Of a stretch of 64,000 nt of DNA, positions 11,539 through 22,826 are shown piece after piece. The notes beneath the pieces were generated by a model. It did not search any database and was not told the DNA's origin. It worked only from the letters and a program-made list of their open reading frames with translations. Source of the DNA: Beroe ovata (Eukaryota; Ctenophora; Nuda; Beroida; Beroidae); assembly GCA_946803715.1 (NCBI GenBank), contig CAMPET010000027.1, positions 102,391 to 166,390 of the forward strand, given 5' to 3'. Made by a program: the position numbers and the translations under genes. Numbering within the stretch: the first letter of the stretch is position 1; every line of letters starts with the position of its first letter.

Positions 11539-14500
11539 ATGTCAGTAGCGAAGAAAGCTAGGAATGTTGAGATCTCTGCTGCAGAAGTTGTCAAGTTTGT
11601 GGAGTATCTGAAGATAAGAACAGTACACCCAACCCCTGCGTACAAACAATGTAGAGTCTGGCTACTGGAATATCTTGCAGATGTCGGACTTGAGGTATTG
11701 ATAGTACAATCATGTCAGCACCCGATATTACACCCATCGTGACACTGACAGACAATTGGGGGGCGGTTAATTGGTGATTCAAATTCTAGACCATCCCACG
11801 ATGATTCAACTAAATATTAATTTCAGGTTATAATTGACAAAGAATATTCGCCGGGCAAGCCTGTTATTGTGGCAAAACTAGAAGGAGAAAATCCCCATCT
11901 GCCGACTGGTAAGCTCCATTTGACTGGGATGAATTAAGAGAATATTGATGACGATTGTTCGCAACCTTTTGCCGCTGTTGTCATTTCCATAATACAACGG
12001 CCAAAAATTTTCATTATCAACGCAGGATATAACGACAGGATGAGAGGGTAAAATTATGTGTCACTCATGAAAATCAGAACATTAAAACTACAGAACATTT
12101 TTGAGCATGTTTGTTTTTCAAAAAAAATATTGAAGGCAACTTTTTAAGAAGGTCTTTGTGTGATTTTCGATCATGCTCAGTTCTAAGCTTCAAGATCGCA
12201 TCCTTCCACCGCCTCAGCGTAGAAGTTCCTACCATCTTTAGAGGAACACTCTTTCTCAGGGTTGAAATCCATGCTAACCTGCTGCAAGATTCCATTATCG
12301 TTTGTATTGGCTCCATCATCTGGCATTTCAACAAACTGCTCGACGACAAATCTGATATTTTCCATGAGGGTATCTATGTCCTTACTCAAGGACCTCTCTT
12401 TAATGATAGGCAGTGCCTTCTTAGCACAACATGAGTAGAAGGAATCAGCCATTTCCTCTTGACACATTGGGTCACAGAGTGCTCCTTCAATGACCCTATT
12501 AGCCTCTCTTCTTAATCGTCCCTCTGATTTGGTCGTCATGACTGAATGCATATATCGTGTCATGCTTCGTTCGATCCTCACCCACGAGCTACACTCGTCC
12601 TCATGCGTCTCGTCAAAGCTGTTGTCGATCATCTCGGAGTAGGTTGTCATCATTTCGCCGAACCTGTGGTAGCATTGCTCCCCGCCAGCCTCCATGCAGT
12701 ACACCGTCATGACCGTGTCCACAATCCTCTCAACAGTGTCCATATCGATAAGCGACAGTGCAACTTGGTAGACATCCTCGTAGTCCTTGATAAATGCGGC
12801 GTCGTAGTTGTTGATACACTCAAAGGTGGCATCTATCAAACTGGGTAAGCATGGACAAGCCATATCAAAGAATGGGGTATACAGCATTTCTACCATCAGT
12901 TCCGTGTAATCTTGGAAAGTCATTACTTCGTCGCGGAAACGCCTCAATATAGCCCCTGCGTTGTCCTTGATGTGCCTCACAGCTTTGCATGGGACCTGGT
13001 GGTTATTTTATTATTAGAGATTTGAAATAAAATCTACTCCACAAGTCTGGGAAGTTTTCCATAAAGAGGCATCATCTACAATTTAGGTCAATCGACGGAA
13101 TTCACTTAGAACTAAAATAACCTGAGAGCATTGACCAGCCTGTCTGTTAAAAGCGTTCATACAGTTACACCCAAAAAATAGATCCTCAGAACAAGTCTCA
13201 GAATAGGTTTCTGTATCGAAACAAACACTCTGAAATTAGATTAGTGTGGTGTAAGGGTGGAGTGTATAATAAGAGTACAGTATCAGTACAAAACGCGTTT
13301 CATTGTCGAAGGTATTTCAATATTTACCTCCTCAATCTGATTCATGATCATGTTCCATTCTCCTATTAGCCCACTTTCACTTGACTCATCCAAAACTGTA
13401 TCGATCCACATATCCATTTGATCCTTCATCTCAAGCAGATCATCCCCGAACTCAGCAAAAGTGAACCTCTGTCTGCGCTGACCTTTCGCGTCCAGTTGTA
13501 CAAACGCCAGAACCATCAGTAACCCAAGTAGCTTCATGTCGAGCTATAGTGGGGACCAGGGAGAAATTATGCCGGGAAACTATATGTAGAAATGTTATAG
13601 TAGAATTAACTGATATAAGAAACTAGATAGCTTTATAAGGAGTTTACTCGGAACAGCGAATCAGTGTTCAATACTGGAAAACAACTGCAAAGTGCAAAGT
13701 TCCGAGCAACAAAAACCGTCTATTCTGCCTCAAAAAATAGATTACACTGCTTTATATCGAGGCACGAGGTTTAATGATCTTATTAAGCCGTGTCACATGC
13801 TAGGGATTATCTTCTTATCTTAAAGCGAACCTCTGATTTAAGATTTTCCGCGTACGAAGGGCGAACATATAATTCAATTATTACCATAACCACACAGTAC
13901 ATATGAGTTCGCCTAATTTCAAATTATCGCGCAACGCTTCAAAGTATATCTGCATCTTGCCAGATTACCGGAATCGGTTGAACGAAATTTTCTTTGAGCA
14001 TCCTGCCTATTGCATAATTAATGATGAAGTGGATTCTCTGGGCTTTTATTAGACTTTCTATGATTCTATTGGCTGATTCATCGATACTGAACTCGATAAA
14101 ACCGGGCGATAATTCACAAATTAAATTCACAAATTAATCATCGTGGGAACACTGTGACGTATCGTCTCCACCCCCCCCCCTTTGTTGCAGTGCTGCTAAA
14201 CTCGCACGTGGACGTAGTACCAGTGGAGGAGGACAAGTGGATTGTGGATCCATTCTCCGGACACATCACACCAGACGGACGAATATACGGGCGAGGAACT
14301 CAGGTATTACAGCAGCTGCCCCACATGTACGATGATACTGATATTGGAATTTATTCCATAACAATTCCAACTGATAAGCGGAGAATTTGTTGGAAATAGA
14401 TGATATTGTCCTTATTCTGCATGGCACAAAGTCATCGCGAGCTGTTCACGTACCTACTTTAACTATAATCGTTATATTCCAGGATATGAAATGTGTTGGA

Positions 14501-16184
14501 ATCCAGCATCTTGAGCTACTGCGCCGTATAAAGAACTCAGGGAGAAAACTCCTGTGAGTGTACAACAAATCTATTTTAGCAAATTGTGATCCCTTCAGCT
14601 CATTTTGGCGAGATATTTGAACTGTCACGACTTCACGATTACAGTTTGATGCATGCGCATTTCCAACTGCACATTTATAGCAGATGCACAACATCCCCCG
14701 ATGATCACATGACGTATTTCCCCCATCTTTTTCTCTCAGCCCCCATTTCTCTGTTTCAGGAGGACGGTGTACTTGTCACTAGTTCCGGATGAGGAGATAG
14801 GAGGGGAAACGGGCATGAAACTCCTCTCCCTATCCCCCGAGTTCCGTGATCTCAATGTGGGACTCCATCTGGACGAGGGACTCGCCAGGGAGGATGCAGA
14901 TATGACGGTATACTACGGGGAGAGACACAAAATATGGGCCAGGGTCAGTTTGTAATTAGGTAATTAACTAATTAGGTCAAAAACTTGTGTTCAATCTTGG
15001 TGTGAGGTTTTAGGTGCTCAAAACCTGCCCATTAACAATCCCCGATATTCTCATTGAACGGTGAGGGACCGGTCAGACCACGTCTGTACAATGTGCTTGT
15101 TAACAGGTGAAGTTTAGTGGAAATCCTGGTCATGGATCTCGATTCATTGAGGACACAGCTGTGGAGAAGATGAGTAAGTTGGTTCAGAAAGCACTCGCGT
15201 TCAGAGAGGAGCAAAGAAAGAGGTGAGGTTGTCGTGAAGGTTGCTCTATTCGTTGTACTGCTGAGTTGTAACCTCCATATCCGACGCAGGTTGCTACATG
15301 AATCATGTATGTTGCTGGGTCAGGTGACAACTGTCAACGTTACCATGGTAAACGGGGGTGTACAACCAAATGTGGTACCCAGCGAGTTCAACGTTACACT
15401 CGATTGCAGGTACAGGAACCATCATCCTAAGCCTAACTAAACTATGATCCCAATCATACACTCTAGTTAGTTAGCACTAACACTCTGATATAGGTAAATG
15501 CTAGCTTTGTTTTTTCAGGATATCGCACGAATATGAGTTTGATGATTTTAAGAAAGTCCTGATGGCGTGGGTTGACGAATGTGGTGGTGGGGAAATTGAG
15601 TACATCAGCCAGAGTAACAACAACACAGTGTCGAGAACAGACCCTAGCGACCCATGGTGGAATGCTATCACAGGTCAGAATATAATATCGCGTTCAGCTG
15701 GTGCTGGACTTTTCTTTAACCAAAATTCAGCCCCCCCCCCGTCCCCGCTAAAATACCGTCTGTTCAACAGAAGCGTGTGACGCACATTCGATCAATCTCA
15801 AGCCTGAGATATTCCCTGCTGGAACTGACTCAAGGTAACCGACTCCCAAATTATTGTCCAGTCTAATTCCCACAAAATTTAGAAATTTTCCAGCCGTTAA
15901 CGACTACAAGAACTTCATCATCATGATGAGATATGAGAGCTAGATCTCGGGTTCTGGGAAATGAGTAAAGTCTCGATTACAATACATGTATTTTATTACT
16001 GATATCCCCGCATAGGTATGTTCGGGTACAGGGTATCCCGGCGTACGGGTTCTCCCCGATCAACAACACTCCCATACTGCTGCACGACCACAACGAGTGG
16101 TTGGGGGTCGACACTTTCCTCAGGGGGATAGACATCTTGCGGAGTGTCGTGGAGAGAGTGGCAAATGTTCCCGCGACACAGTGA
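11539..16184 (+). CDS. ACY1: Aminoacylase-1, tandem copy A
   Basis: Exons: 11539-11694, 11827-11908, 14191-14303, 14483-14553, 14760-14943, 15107-15222, 15290-15409, 15519-15673, 15771-15834, 16016-16184; 409 aa against 408 for human ACY1. It is a cytosolic M20-family zinc enzyme that hydrolyses N-acyl-L-amino acids. Family zinc ligands and catalytic residues are present: His85 and Asp87 in NSHVDVVP, Asp118 in GTQDMK, Glu152/Glu153 in VPDEEIGG, Glu180 in LDEGLA, His211 in GNPGHGSR, and His377 in LLHDHNE. The start context GTCGAATGTC is shared with copy B. A C10 run precedes the third exon's acceptor. The 2.3-kb second intron carries a whole gene on the other strand. Nothing essential is missing, so it is predicted to be active. 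Confidence 0.95.
12183..13537 (-). CDS. Secreted cysteine-rich orphan protein nested in an aminoacylase intron
   Basis: Minus-strand exons: 13537-13328 (70 aa), 13229-13122 (36 aa), 12995-12183 (270 aa plus TAG), joined at phase 0; 376 aa. The N terminus MKLLGLLMVLAFVQLDAKG is a typical signal peptide, probably cut near residue 18. The mature protein is acidic and helical with about 18 cysteines, including CNC, CPC, CC and paired CDPMC spacings that suggest several disulfides; no transmembrane segment or GPI-type tail. I do not recognise a family. It lies wholly inside intron 2 of aminoacylase copy A on the opposite strand; the equivalent intron of copy B is only 143 bp and has no trace of it. 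The reading frame is intact over 376 codons, so it is unlikely to be a pseudogene. Confidence 0.8.
13538..14190. other. Remainder of aminoacylase copy A intron 2
   Basis: 5' flank of the nested gene and 3' part of the host intron. AT-rich; no further coding exon or clear repeat was seen apart from the C10 run at 14171-14180 just before the acceptor. Confidence 0.5.
15107..15415 (+). repeat. Homogenised tract shared with 17778-18086
   Basis: This stretch of copy A (two exons, the 67-bp intron between them and a few bases of the next intron) matches 17778-18086 of copy B with only about half a dozen differences, even inside the intron. Other introns of the two copies do not align visibly. This is the pattern left by gene conversion or very recent exchange. 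Confidence 0.75.
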
Positions 16185-16686
16185 GGCCATGATGTGGTGT
16201 ACAGTTGTTGTAGCTGAGCTACAATGTAGCTCTGTTGTGTCTCACATCAGCTGGTTAATAACTGTTGTTTACTCTCAGTTTCCATTATGTAGCTCGGTCT
16301 GTGAACAAGCTATGAACAGAGTTTTATCCATTCCACATCATAATGATGGTTTTTAATGAAATATGAAAATATCCCAATTTGTTTTGAGTAGGGAAGATCG
16401 AATTTTTAGCAGAGACAGTCATTTTTATATTCATGAGTGTCCCCCTAATTTTATTTTTGCACTTCAATTCGCTTATCACTAATCACGACACAGGATGTAC
16501 CGTGTACTGATGTAATATGATACTGGACACTGAATGCTCTTTGTAGCTTTGTGTATTTTTCTCTTCACTGTTTTTCTGAATGCCCCGAAAGAATATTCTC
16601 ATGCTCAGGATGGCAACCAACTTTATAATGCAAGAAAGAGATAAATCGCTCGCGAAAACCCAACATCTATACCATTAAAAGGTCGA
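16185..16686. other. Spacer between aminoacylase copies
   Basis: 502 bp between the copy A stop and the copy B start; it must contain copy A's 3' end and copy B's promoter. No other gene or repeat seen. Confidence 0.5.
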
Positions 16687-19600
16687 ATGTCGGTAGCGAA
16701 GAAAGCTAGGAATGGGGAGAACTCTGCAGCAGAAGTTGTCAAGTTTGTGGAGTATCTCAAGATAAGAACAGTACACCCAACCCCTGCTTACAAACACTGT
16801 AGAGTCTGGCTACTGGAATATCTTGCAGATATCGGACTTGAGGTGGTGATAGACAAGGAGTTCGTCCCTGGCAAGCCTGTGATTGTCGCTAAACTAGCGG
16901 GAACTAATCCATCGCTGCCAACAGGTAAAGCTGGACACGGCTAACTCGTGATATCATTCCCCAACTTCTCCCTCTCACTTGCTTACCCCTCACTCCCCCC
17001 TCCTCCCTTTATTTAACCCACTCATTTCACCCCTTACTCTATCTAAACCCCCCCCCCCTTGTTGCAGTACTGCTAAACTCACACGTGGACGTAGTACCAG
17101 TGGAGGAGGACAAGTGGATTGTGGATCCATTCTCCGGACACATCACCCCAGACGGTCGAATATACGGGCGAGGAACTCAGGTACTGCCATAGTCTGGTAC
17201 CCATCTCCACTCTCTGAAGAGCCCCTGGTGATACTTATACATGACCCCATACTGCCCCTTCTCTGCCCCTTTCTGACCCAATCATGACTTTGATTGACAG
17301 CAGGTTACTCCCAAGAACTCACTCTTACACAACCCCTTGTCCAGGATATGAAATGTGTCGGTATACAGCACCTCGAGTCTGTGAGACGGATAAAGGAATC
17401 GGGGAAGAAGCTCTTGTTAGTCCACCTTTCTCACATCCGAAATATGTGTCAAATGAGGGTGTTGGCAAGTTCTTCTACCTATTATTGATACTCTACGTAA
17501 TACGTATGACACACAGGAGAACGCTCTATCTGTCATTTATGCCTGACGAGGAACTAGGAGGGCAGGATGGCATGGTTAAATTCTGTGTCAGCCCTGAGTT
17601 CCAGAACCTTAACGTGGGCATGGCCCTCGATGAGGGCTTGGCAAGAGAAGACAGTGATATGACCGTTTTCTACGGGGAACGACATATTCTCTGGACTACG
17701 GTAAGAAACTCATGATGTCATGTTTTACCTGTAGCAGATCTGGCATTTCTTCACAATTCACATTTCACGCATCGCAGATAAAGTTTAGTGGAAATCCTGG
17801 TCATGGATCTCGGTTCATTGAGGACACTGCTGTGGAGAAGATGAGTAAGTTGGTTCAGAAAGCACTCGCGTTCAGAGAGGAGCAAAGAAAGAGGTGAGGT
17901 TGTCGTGAAGGTTGCTCTATTCGTTGTAATCCTGAGTTGTAACCTCCATATCCGACGCAGGTTGCTACATGAATCATGTATGTTGCTGGGTCAGGTGACA
18001 ACTGTCAACGTTACCATGGTAAACGGGGGTGTACAACCAAATGTGGTACCCAGCGAGTTCAACGTTACACTCGACTGCAGGTACAGGAACCATCTTAACC
18101 TTAACCCCGACCTCAGTTTTGACCTCATACTCGTATAGTCCTCGAATGATAAAAATTTTCATCAGACTCAATTTTACCAAGGGGAGCCGGGAGCCGCGAT
18201 ACCCCTTGCCCCCTGCCTAGGTAGGTATTGCATGCGGGTGTCAACGCATTCCTTCTTCAGAGATATGCAAATAGTTATGACGAATTAGTCCCGCATTCGT
18301 CACTGAGTCCTGTTATGACGTACTGCATACTGGTGTCAACAGATTCCTAGGTCAGAGTCATGCAGTGGTGTCAGCTAGTTATGACGAATGAGTCCTGCAT
18401 TCGTCACTGATTCCTGTTATGACGTACTGCATACTGGTGTCAACGCATTTCTACGTCAGAGTCATGCAGTGGTGTCAGCAAGTTATGACGAATGAGTCCT
18501 GCATTCGTCATTGTGTCTTGTTATGACGTACTGCATATTGGTGTGAACAGATTCCTACGTCAGAGTCATGCAGTGGTGTCAGCAAGTTATGACGAATTGG
18601 TCCCGCAATCGTCACTGAGTCCTGTCATGACGTACCACATACTGGTGTCAACGCATTCGTAAGAGGTCAATTTCAGTTGAACGGGTGAATTTTTTTGAAA
18701 ATTTTCATCAAAGACCCGACTTTTCCGAGGTGGGCTGAGGCCTCTCTGCCCCCTGTCTTCGTGCCTGATGACGTACTCTTGACTCTTCAGAGTATCGCAT
18801 GAGTATACATTTGAGGAGTTTAAGAACATCGTTAGAGGATGGGTGGAGGAGTCCGGCGGTGGTGAGGTAACATTCAACAGATCAACAGCCAGCGAGAATC
18901 TCTCGAGCACTGACCCCAAGNACGCACTGCATACTGGTGTCAATGCATTCCTACGTCATAGCGATGCAGTGATGTCAGCAAGTTATGACGAATTAGTCCT
19001 GCATTCGTCAGTGATTCCTGTTATGACGTACTGCATACTGGTGTCAACGCATTTCTACGTCAGACTCATACAGTGGTGCCAGCAAGTGGCAGAGGGGGTC
19101 TGGGGGCACTGTCCCCAGAAGCAAGAGGTCAATTTCAGTTGAAAGGGTGAATTTTTTTGAAAATTTTCATCAAAGACCCGACTTTTCCGAGGTGGGCCGC
19201 GGCCGCTCTGCTCCCTCCCCCCTGTTGTCGTGCTTGATGATAATGATATGACGTACTCTTGACTCTTCAGAGTATCGCATGAGTATGCATTTGAGGAGTT
19301 TAAGAACATCGTTAGAGGATGGGTGGAGGAGTCTGGTGGTGGTGAGGTAACATTCAACAGATCGACAGCCAGCGAGAATCTCTCGAGCACTGACCCCAAG
19401 GACAAGTGGTGGTCGGCCATTTCTAGTGAGTTTTCATCACCATATTATCGTGATGCTGTTCCTGTAGGATTACTTCCAATCCTCGCTGGCGGGATTTTAT
19501 CTCGGCGCAATGGGGGGATGAAATCCTACAGTTCCTGTTATACTTATAAAACCTATAATCAGTAGTCTGATTATCATGATACCTGCAGGTGCATGTGCTG

Positions 19601-19815
19601 CTCACTCTGTGACCCTCAAACCCGAGATATTCCCCGCGGGAACCGATTCCCGGTACCTCCGAAACCAGGGTATCCCGGCATACGGGTTCTCCCCGATCAA
19701 CAACACTCCCATACTGCTGCACGACCACAACGAGTGGTTGGGGGTCGACACTTTCCTCAGGGGGATAGACATCTTGCGGAGTGTTGTGGAGAGAGTGGCC
19801 AATGTTCCCGAGTGA
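16687..19815 (+). CDS. ACY1: Aminoacylase-1, tandem copy B (two introns fewer)
   Basis: Exons: 16687-16924, 17068-17180, 17345-17415, 17517-17700, 17778-17893, 17961-18080, 19271-19425, 19589-19815; 407 aa. Same enzyme as copy A with the same active-site set (NSHVDVVP, GTQDMK, MPDEELGG, LDEGLA, GNPGHGSR, LLHDHNE), so predicted functional. Copy A's introns after LADVGLE and after AGTDSR are absent here with no codon change, and remaining exon lengths are identical until the last. The intron 18081-19270 is expanded by a satellite and carries a second, truncated copy of the following exon (18791-18920) ending at an ambiguous base. The C terminus differs slightly (NVPE against NVPATQ). Confidence 0.93.
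18230..18660 (+). repeat. ~103-bp satellite array in aminoacylase copy B
   Basis: About four units, each containing GACGTACTGCATACTGGTGT, then GTCATGCAGTGGTGTCAGC, then a GTTATGACGAAT/ATTCGTCA inverted pair. Successive TGTTATGACGTAC anchors are spaced about 103 bp. Another unit and a half follows at about 18922-19080. The same family lies on the minus strand at 37995-38580. Confidence 0.85.
18791..18920 (+). pseudogene. Truncated duplicate of an aminoacylase copy B exon
   Basis: 130 bases nearly identical to the start of the exon at 19271-19425 (three third-position-like changes and one ACA/GCA change), with the same upstream TTGACTCTTCAG acceptor. It stops at the single n at 18921 where GACAAGTGGTGG and the donor should follow. 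Its upstream block (18664-18733) is duplicated at 19126-19200. Either a local duplication or two haplotypes joined by the assembler. Confidence 0.75.
19455..19535. repeat. Short hairpin element in aminoacylase copy B intron
   Basis: Starts CTGTAGGATTAC and ends with its near complement GAAATCCTACAG, with a second inner GGGATTTTATCTCGGCG block. A similar arrangement occurs at about 43876-43980, so this is probably a dispersed MITE family. Confidence 0.55.
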
Positions 19816-20123
19816 CAGACTTCTACTTATCGTGAGTGATCATTTGAATCGCTCCTCTGGATAAATTTCAAATGATAGTCTTTCAAAAAGACTTTTTAAC
19901 CTTTTTCCCTTCGATGATTTTTAGATGGATACATTTAATGTCTTTTGCTACTGTGTAGTGTTCAACAGGATAAATTTATGTCATGCACTTCATACGTTTC
20001 CGTGACTGCTTCCCATTCTATACTGACAGTGACTTCGACATGGCATTTGATTTTATCCAAACATGATTTGATATCGACGATTTTATCACTATTCAATAAT
20101 CAATTATTTTTAGCAAGAATCTG
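19816..20123. other. Spacer between aminoacylase copy B and TRMO
   Basis: 308 bp, AT-rich. An acceptor-like TTATTTTTAG ends at 20114, just before the TRMO ATG, hinting at a 5' UTR intron. No other signal seen. Confidence 0.4.
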
Positions 20124-21269
20124 ATGTCAAGCACTCATCTTGCAGAATTACACCATGAAACAGCCACGCTTAGAGCTGATCTGCAAGAAATACGGTGTCA
20201 GACATTGAGTTTGAAGCAGGAACTTGGGCAGAGCATAGCTAATATAATCGAGTTTCTATTGTCAGTAAATTCACCTTCAAACAAGGATCCAGTTGTCCCT
20301 TGCCGGATCGCCACGACACAATGCACACAGGAAGACAAGCAACTTGTTCCTGTACCACCAATGAAGAGTATCGGTACATTCAGGAGTTGTTTCCTAACGA
20401 AGAACGGGACTCCACGACAGCCTAACATTTGCACATACGCTCGGGGTAGTCTCACGGTGGACTGTTTCGAGAACCGAGCCCATTCTCTCGAAGGTCTTGA
20501 CTCCTTCTCCCACGTGTGGCTGATTTTCCTGTTTCACGAGAATAGACAGAGGAGCGAAGTGAAGACTAAGGTGGCACCGCCCAGACTGAATGGAGAACGG
20601 GTGGGTCTCTTTGCTACCCGGTCACCTCATCGTCCCAACCCTGTGGGTCTCAGCCTCGTCAAACTAGATGGAGTTTCAAATGGAACAATCTTTGTGTCTG
20701 GAGTCGATCTTATTGGTAAGTGCATAATATTTGGAATAATTTTATTGAAGTTGTGGCATCAATATGAATAAGAATATCGACACAATATAGCGTAAAATGT
20801 TCGTAATTTTGAATCTAAATCTTCATTTCTGATGATCCTCGTTTCAGATGGTACGCCCGTTCTCGACATAAAGCCGTACATTCCTGGTTACGACACGCCC
20901 TCTGACACTCCCATCACACCACAATGGGTTGCCCCACCATCAACCCCCGCCCTCAATGTACACTTCTCCGAGACTGCACTCAGTCAGCTGTCCGCCCTTA
21001 ACTACACATCGGACAACTACACGGGAAGCAGGAAACGGAAACCCAACACATCTCGCTTCATAAGGACTTCAGATGAGATGAAAAATTGCATTACTGATAT
21101 AATTTCGGCTGACCCAAGGTCGTTCTACCGACGGAAGCAGGCTGATACCATATTCAGTTTCCCGTTGGATTGTGTCGATGTAAAAGTCGAAGTAAAGGGG
21201 AGTTTAGCAACTGTACTCGATATTTCAGAAACACAGTTCCTCAGAAATTTGATGCAAACACGAATTTGA
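20124..21269 (+). CDS. TRMO: TRMO-like tRNA (adenine37-N6)-methyltransferase
   Basis: Two exons, 20124-20715 and 20848-21269, joined at phase 1 (G|AT); 337 aa. TRMO (TsaA/C9orf156 family) uses S-adenosylmethionine to methylate t6A37 of certain threonine tRNAs to m6t6A. The N-terminal 45 residues are helical. The TsaA-like beta-barrel follows at about residues 85-225 with family motifs GTFRSCF, GTPRQPN, LEGLDSFSHVWLIFLFHEN, GLFATRSPHRPNPVGLS and, across the intron, DLIDGTPVLDIKPYIP. A second conserved block (QADTIFSFPLDCVDVKVEV) lies near the C terminus, as in animal TRMO. Human TRMO is longer (441 aa), mainly in the linker. A candidate polyadenylation signal AATAAA is at 21403-21408. Confidence 0.93.
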
Positions 21270-21422
21270 TTGTTAGTACGATCAACTCCAAGTCCAAAAC
21301 ACAAAATTTAATCGCTAAATGTGACTCTGTTTTGGTGTTCGGGTAAAACTAAATACTAAAATTAAATAGCTCAAGCTGCTTAAATTCAGTACTCACTTTA
21401 ATAATAAAATTTAAATATGGTA

Positions 21423-21686
21423 TTTTTTCCAAAACCAAATAGGATTTGGTTGTTTCTGTTCGCGGCATCTGGCGTTCTTTATTCTAAACTGTATGATATG
21501 AAAAAGAACGCGGCATATTTGACAGACTGCCGCCACATCACGTGTAGAAACACTGCAGCTTTTTCTAGCGATGTGGCGGCAGTCTGTCAAATATGCCGCG
21601 TTCTTTTTCATATCATACAGTTTAGAATAAAGAACGCCAGATGCCGCGAACAGAAACAACCAAATCCTATTTGGTTTTGGAAAAAA
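21423..21686. mobile_element. Foldback element with perfect 117-bp inverted repeats
   Basis: Arms 21423-21539 and 21570-21686 are exact reverse complements as far as I can check, around a 30-bp loop. Because of the symmetry both strands read the same spurious peptide. A degenerate copy of one arm plus the loop is at 34003-34146, showing that it is a dispersed family. No transposase is present; consistent with a MITE or foldback transposon. The perfect arms suggest a recent origin or homogenisation. Confidence 0.85.
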
Positions 21687-21747
21687 TTTCACTCTTTTTC
21701 ATTGTCAGCTATGTGTGTTCGAAATTCGGGCAATTTGAGCGTAAAAT

Positions 21748-22030
21748 GGCTAATTGGTCAATTATTCAATCAGTTAATTGGGTCGAGAAAAGTTTTGCAG
21801 TCACTCATTAATAAGGTCAAGGAACACGGTAACACATCCCGTTGAAAAAACCAGCCTATCTGCCTCAGCTCACAAGATATTCACCTAATTGGCTAATTGG
21901 TCAATTATTCAATCAGTTAATTGGGTCGAGAAAAGTTTTGCAGTCACTCATTAATAAGGTCAAGGAACACGGTAACACATCCCGTTGAAAAAACCAGCCT
22001 ATCTGCCTCAGCTCACAAGATATTCACCTT
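21748..22030 (+). repeat. Direct tandem duplication, 143-bp unit
   Basis: Copy 1 (21748-21890) and copy 2 (21891 to about 22030) both begin GGCTAATTGGTCAATTATTC and run through AGCTCACAAGATATTCACCT without an observed difference. Recent duplication or an assembly overlap. Confidence 0.8.
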
Positions 22031-22239
22031 AATTTGATCAATTGAAATTTGCTACTTTGTGACGTCATTATGACGTCATAGAACTATCATATAATCATTT
22101 TGATCGTCATTTTTGAAAAGCCCTATCCTTCTTCTTTCCAACGCTGTGTCGACATTTGATGTACCTTCTTTGGTTTAGAAGATATGTACATTCAAAGAGG
22201 GTACACTTTTGTGTTAAAATTGTTCGCTACCTATATAGA

Positions 22240-22670
22240 TGTATGTATATATATATATATATATATGGTCGTAACCCTATTTAACAAGAACACCCTCGAT
22301 TTCGGCAATTTCAAGTTGTTATAACTTTGTCATTTCTCAACCGATTGCCTTCAAATTTTTGTTGCTGCGTCTCTATGATACAAATCGACGGGATATCAAG
22401 TTTCATAACAATCGGATAAAAGGAAACGGAGTTATTGATAGTCGAAATTCGGCTAGTTTGGAAAAACATATGTATAGGGTCTGGCAAGCGTCGCAGCTTT
22501 TCGCGCGTTGCATAAACGCACAAAGCTCACCGAGTCGGCCCTTCGGGCCGCCTCGGTGAGCGAGCTCGCAAAAAGGGCCCTTCGGGCCCTTTTTGCTCGC
22601 ACGGGTAACATTACCTACAGATGCCGCGAGGGGCTTGCCAGCCCCTTGATAACTAAACTATAAGTTTCCA
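22240..22670. repeat. Composite repeat block with GC hairpins
   Basis: An (AT)n run (22248-22266) is followed by AT-rich DNA and then, at 22483-22650, hairpins CACCGAGTCGGCCCTTCGGG / complement, AAAAAGGGCCCTTCGGGCCC, and GGGGCTTGCCAGCCCC. The same series recurs at 34545-34665, so this is a dispersed element. Confidence 0.65.
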
Positions 22671-22826
22671 TGATCACAAATGTTATATCTGTTTTGTGCT
22701 TGCTCATTCAATTTCAACATTGCAATTGCAGGATGCAGATGTAAATGTGATCTGGCAGTGGCCACTGTTTTAGCGGCGAGCGCCAGATAGCATTTATGGA
22801 AATTTCGTGCAGTATGTCGCTGCCCA

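Noticed and set aside
11539-19815. One of the aminoacylase copies being a pseudogene
   Set aside because: Both assemble to full length with intact metal and catalytic residues and no stop.
21411-21692. Identical 93-142 aa frames on both strands
   Set aside because: Both are artefacts of the perfect inverted repeat, not genes.
22520-22580. CACCGAGTCGG hairpin resembling the tail of a Cas9 guide scaffold
   Set aside because: Only a short chance match within a longer CCCTTCGGG hairpin repeat that recurs at 34.6 kb; no cas gene or guide context in an animal genome.
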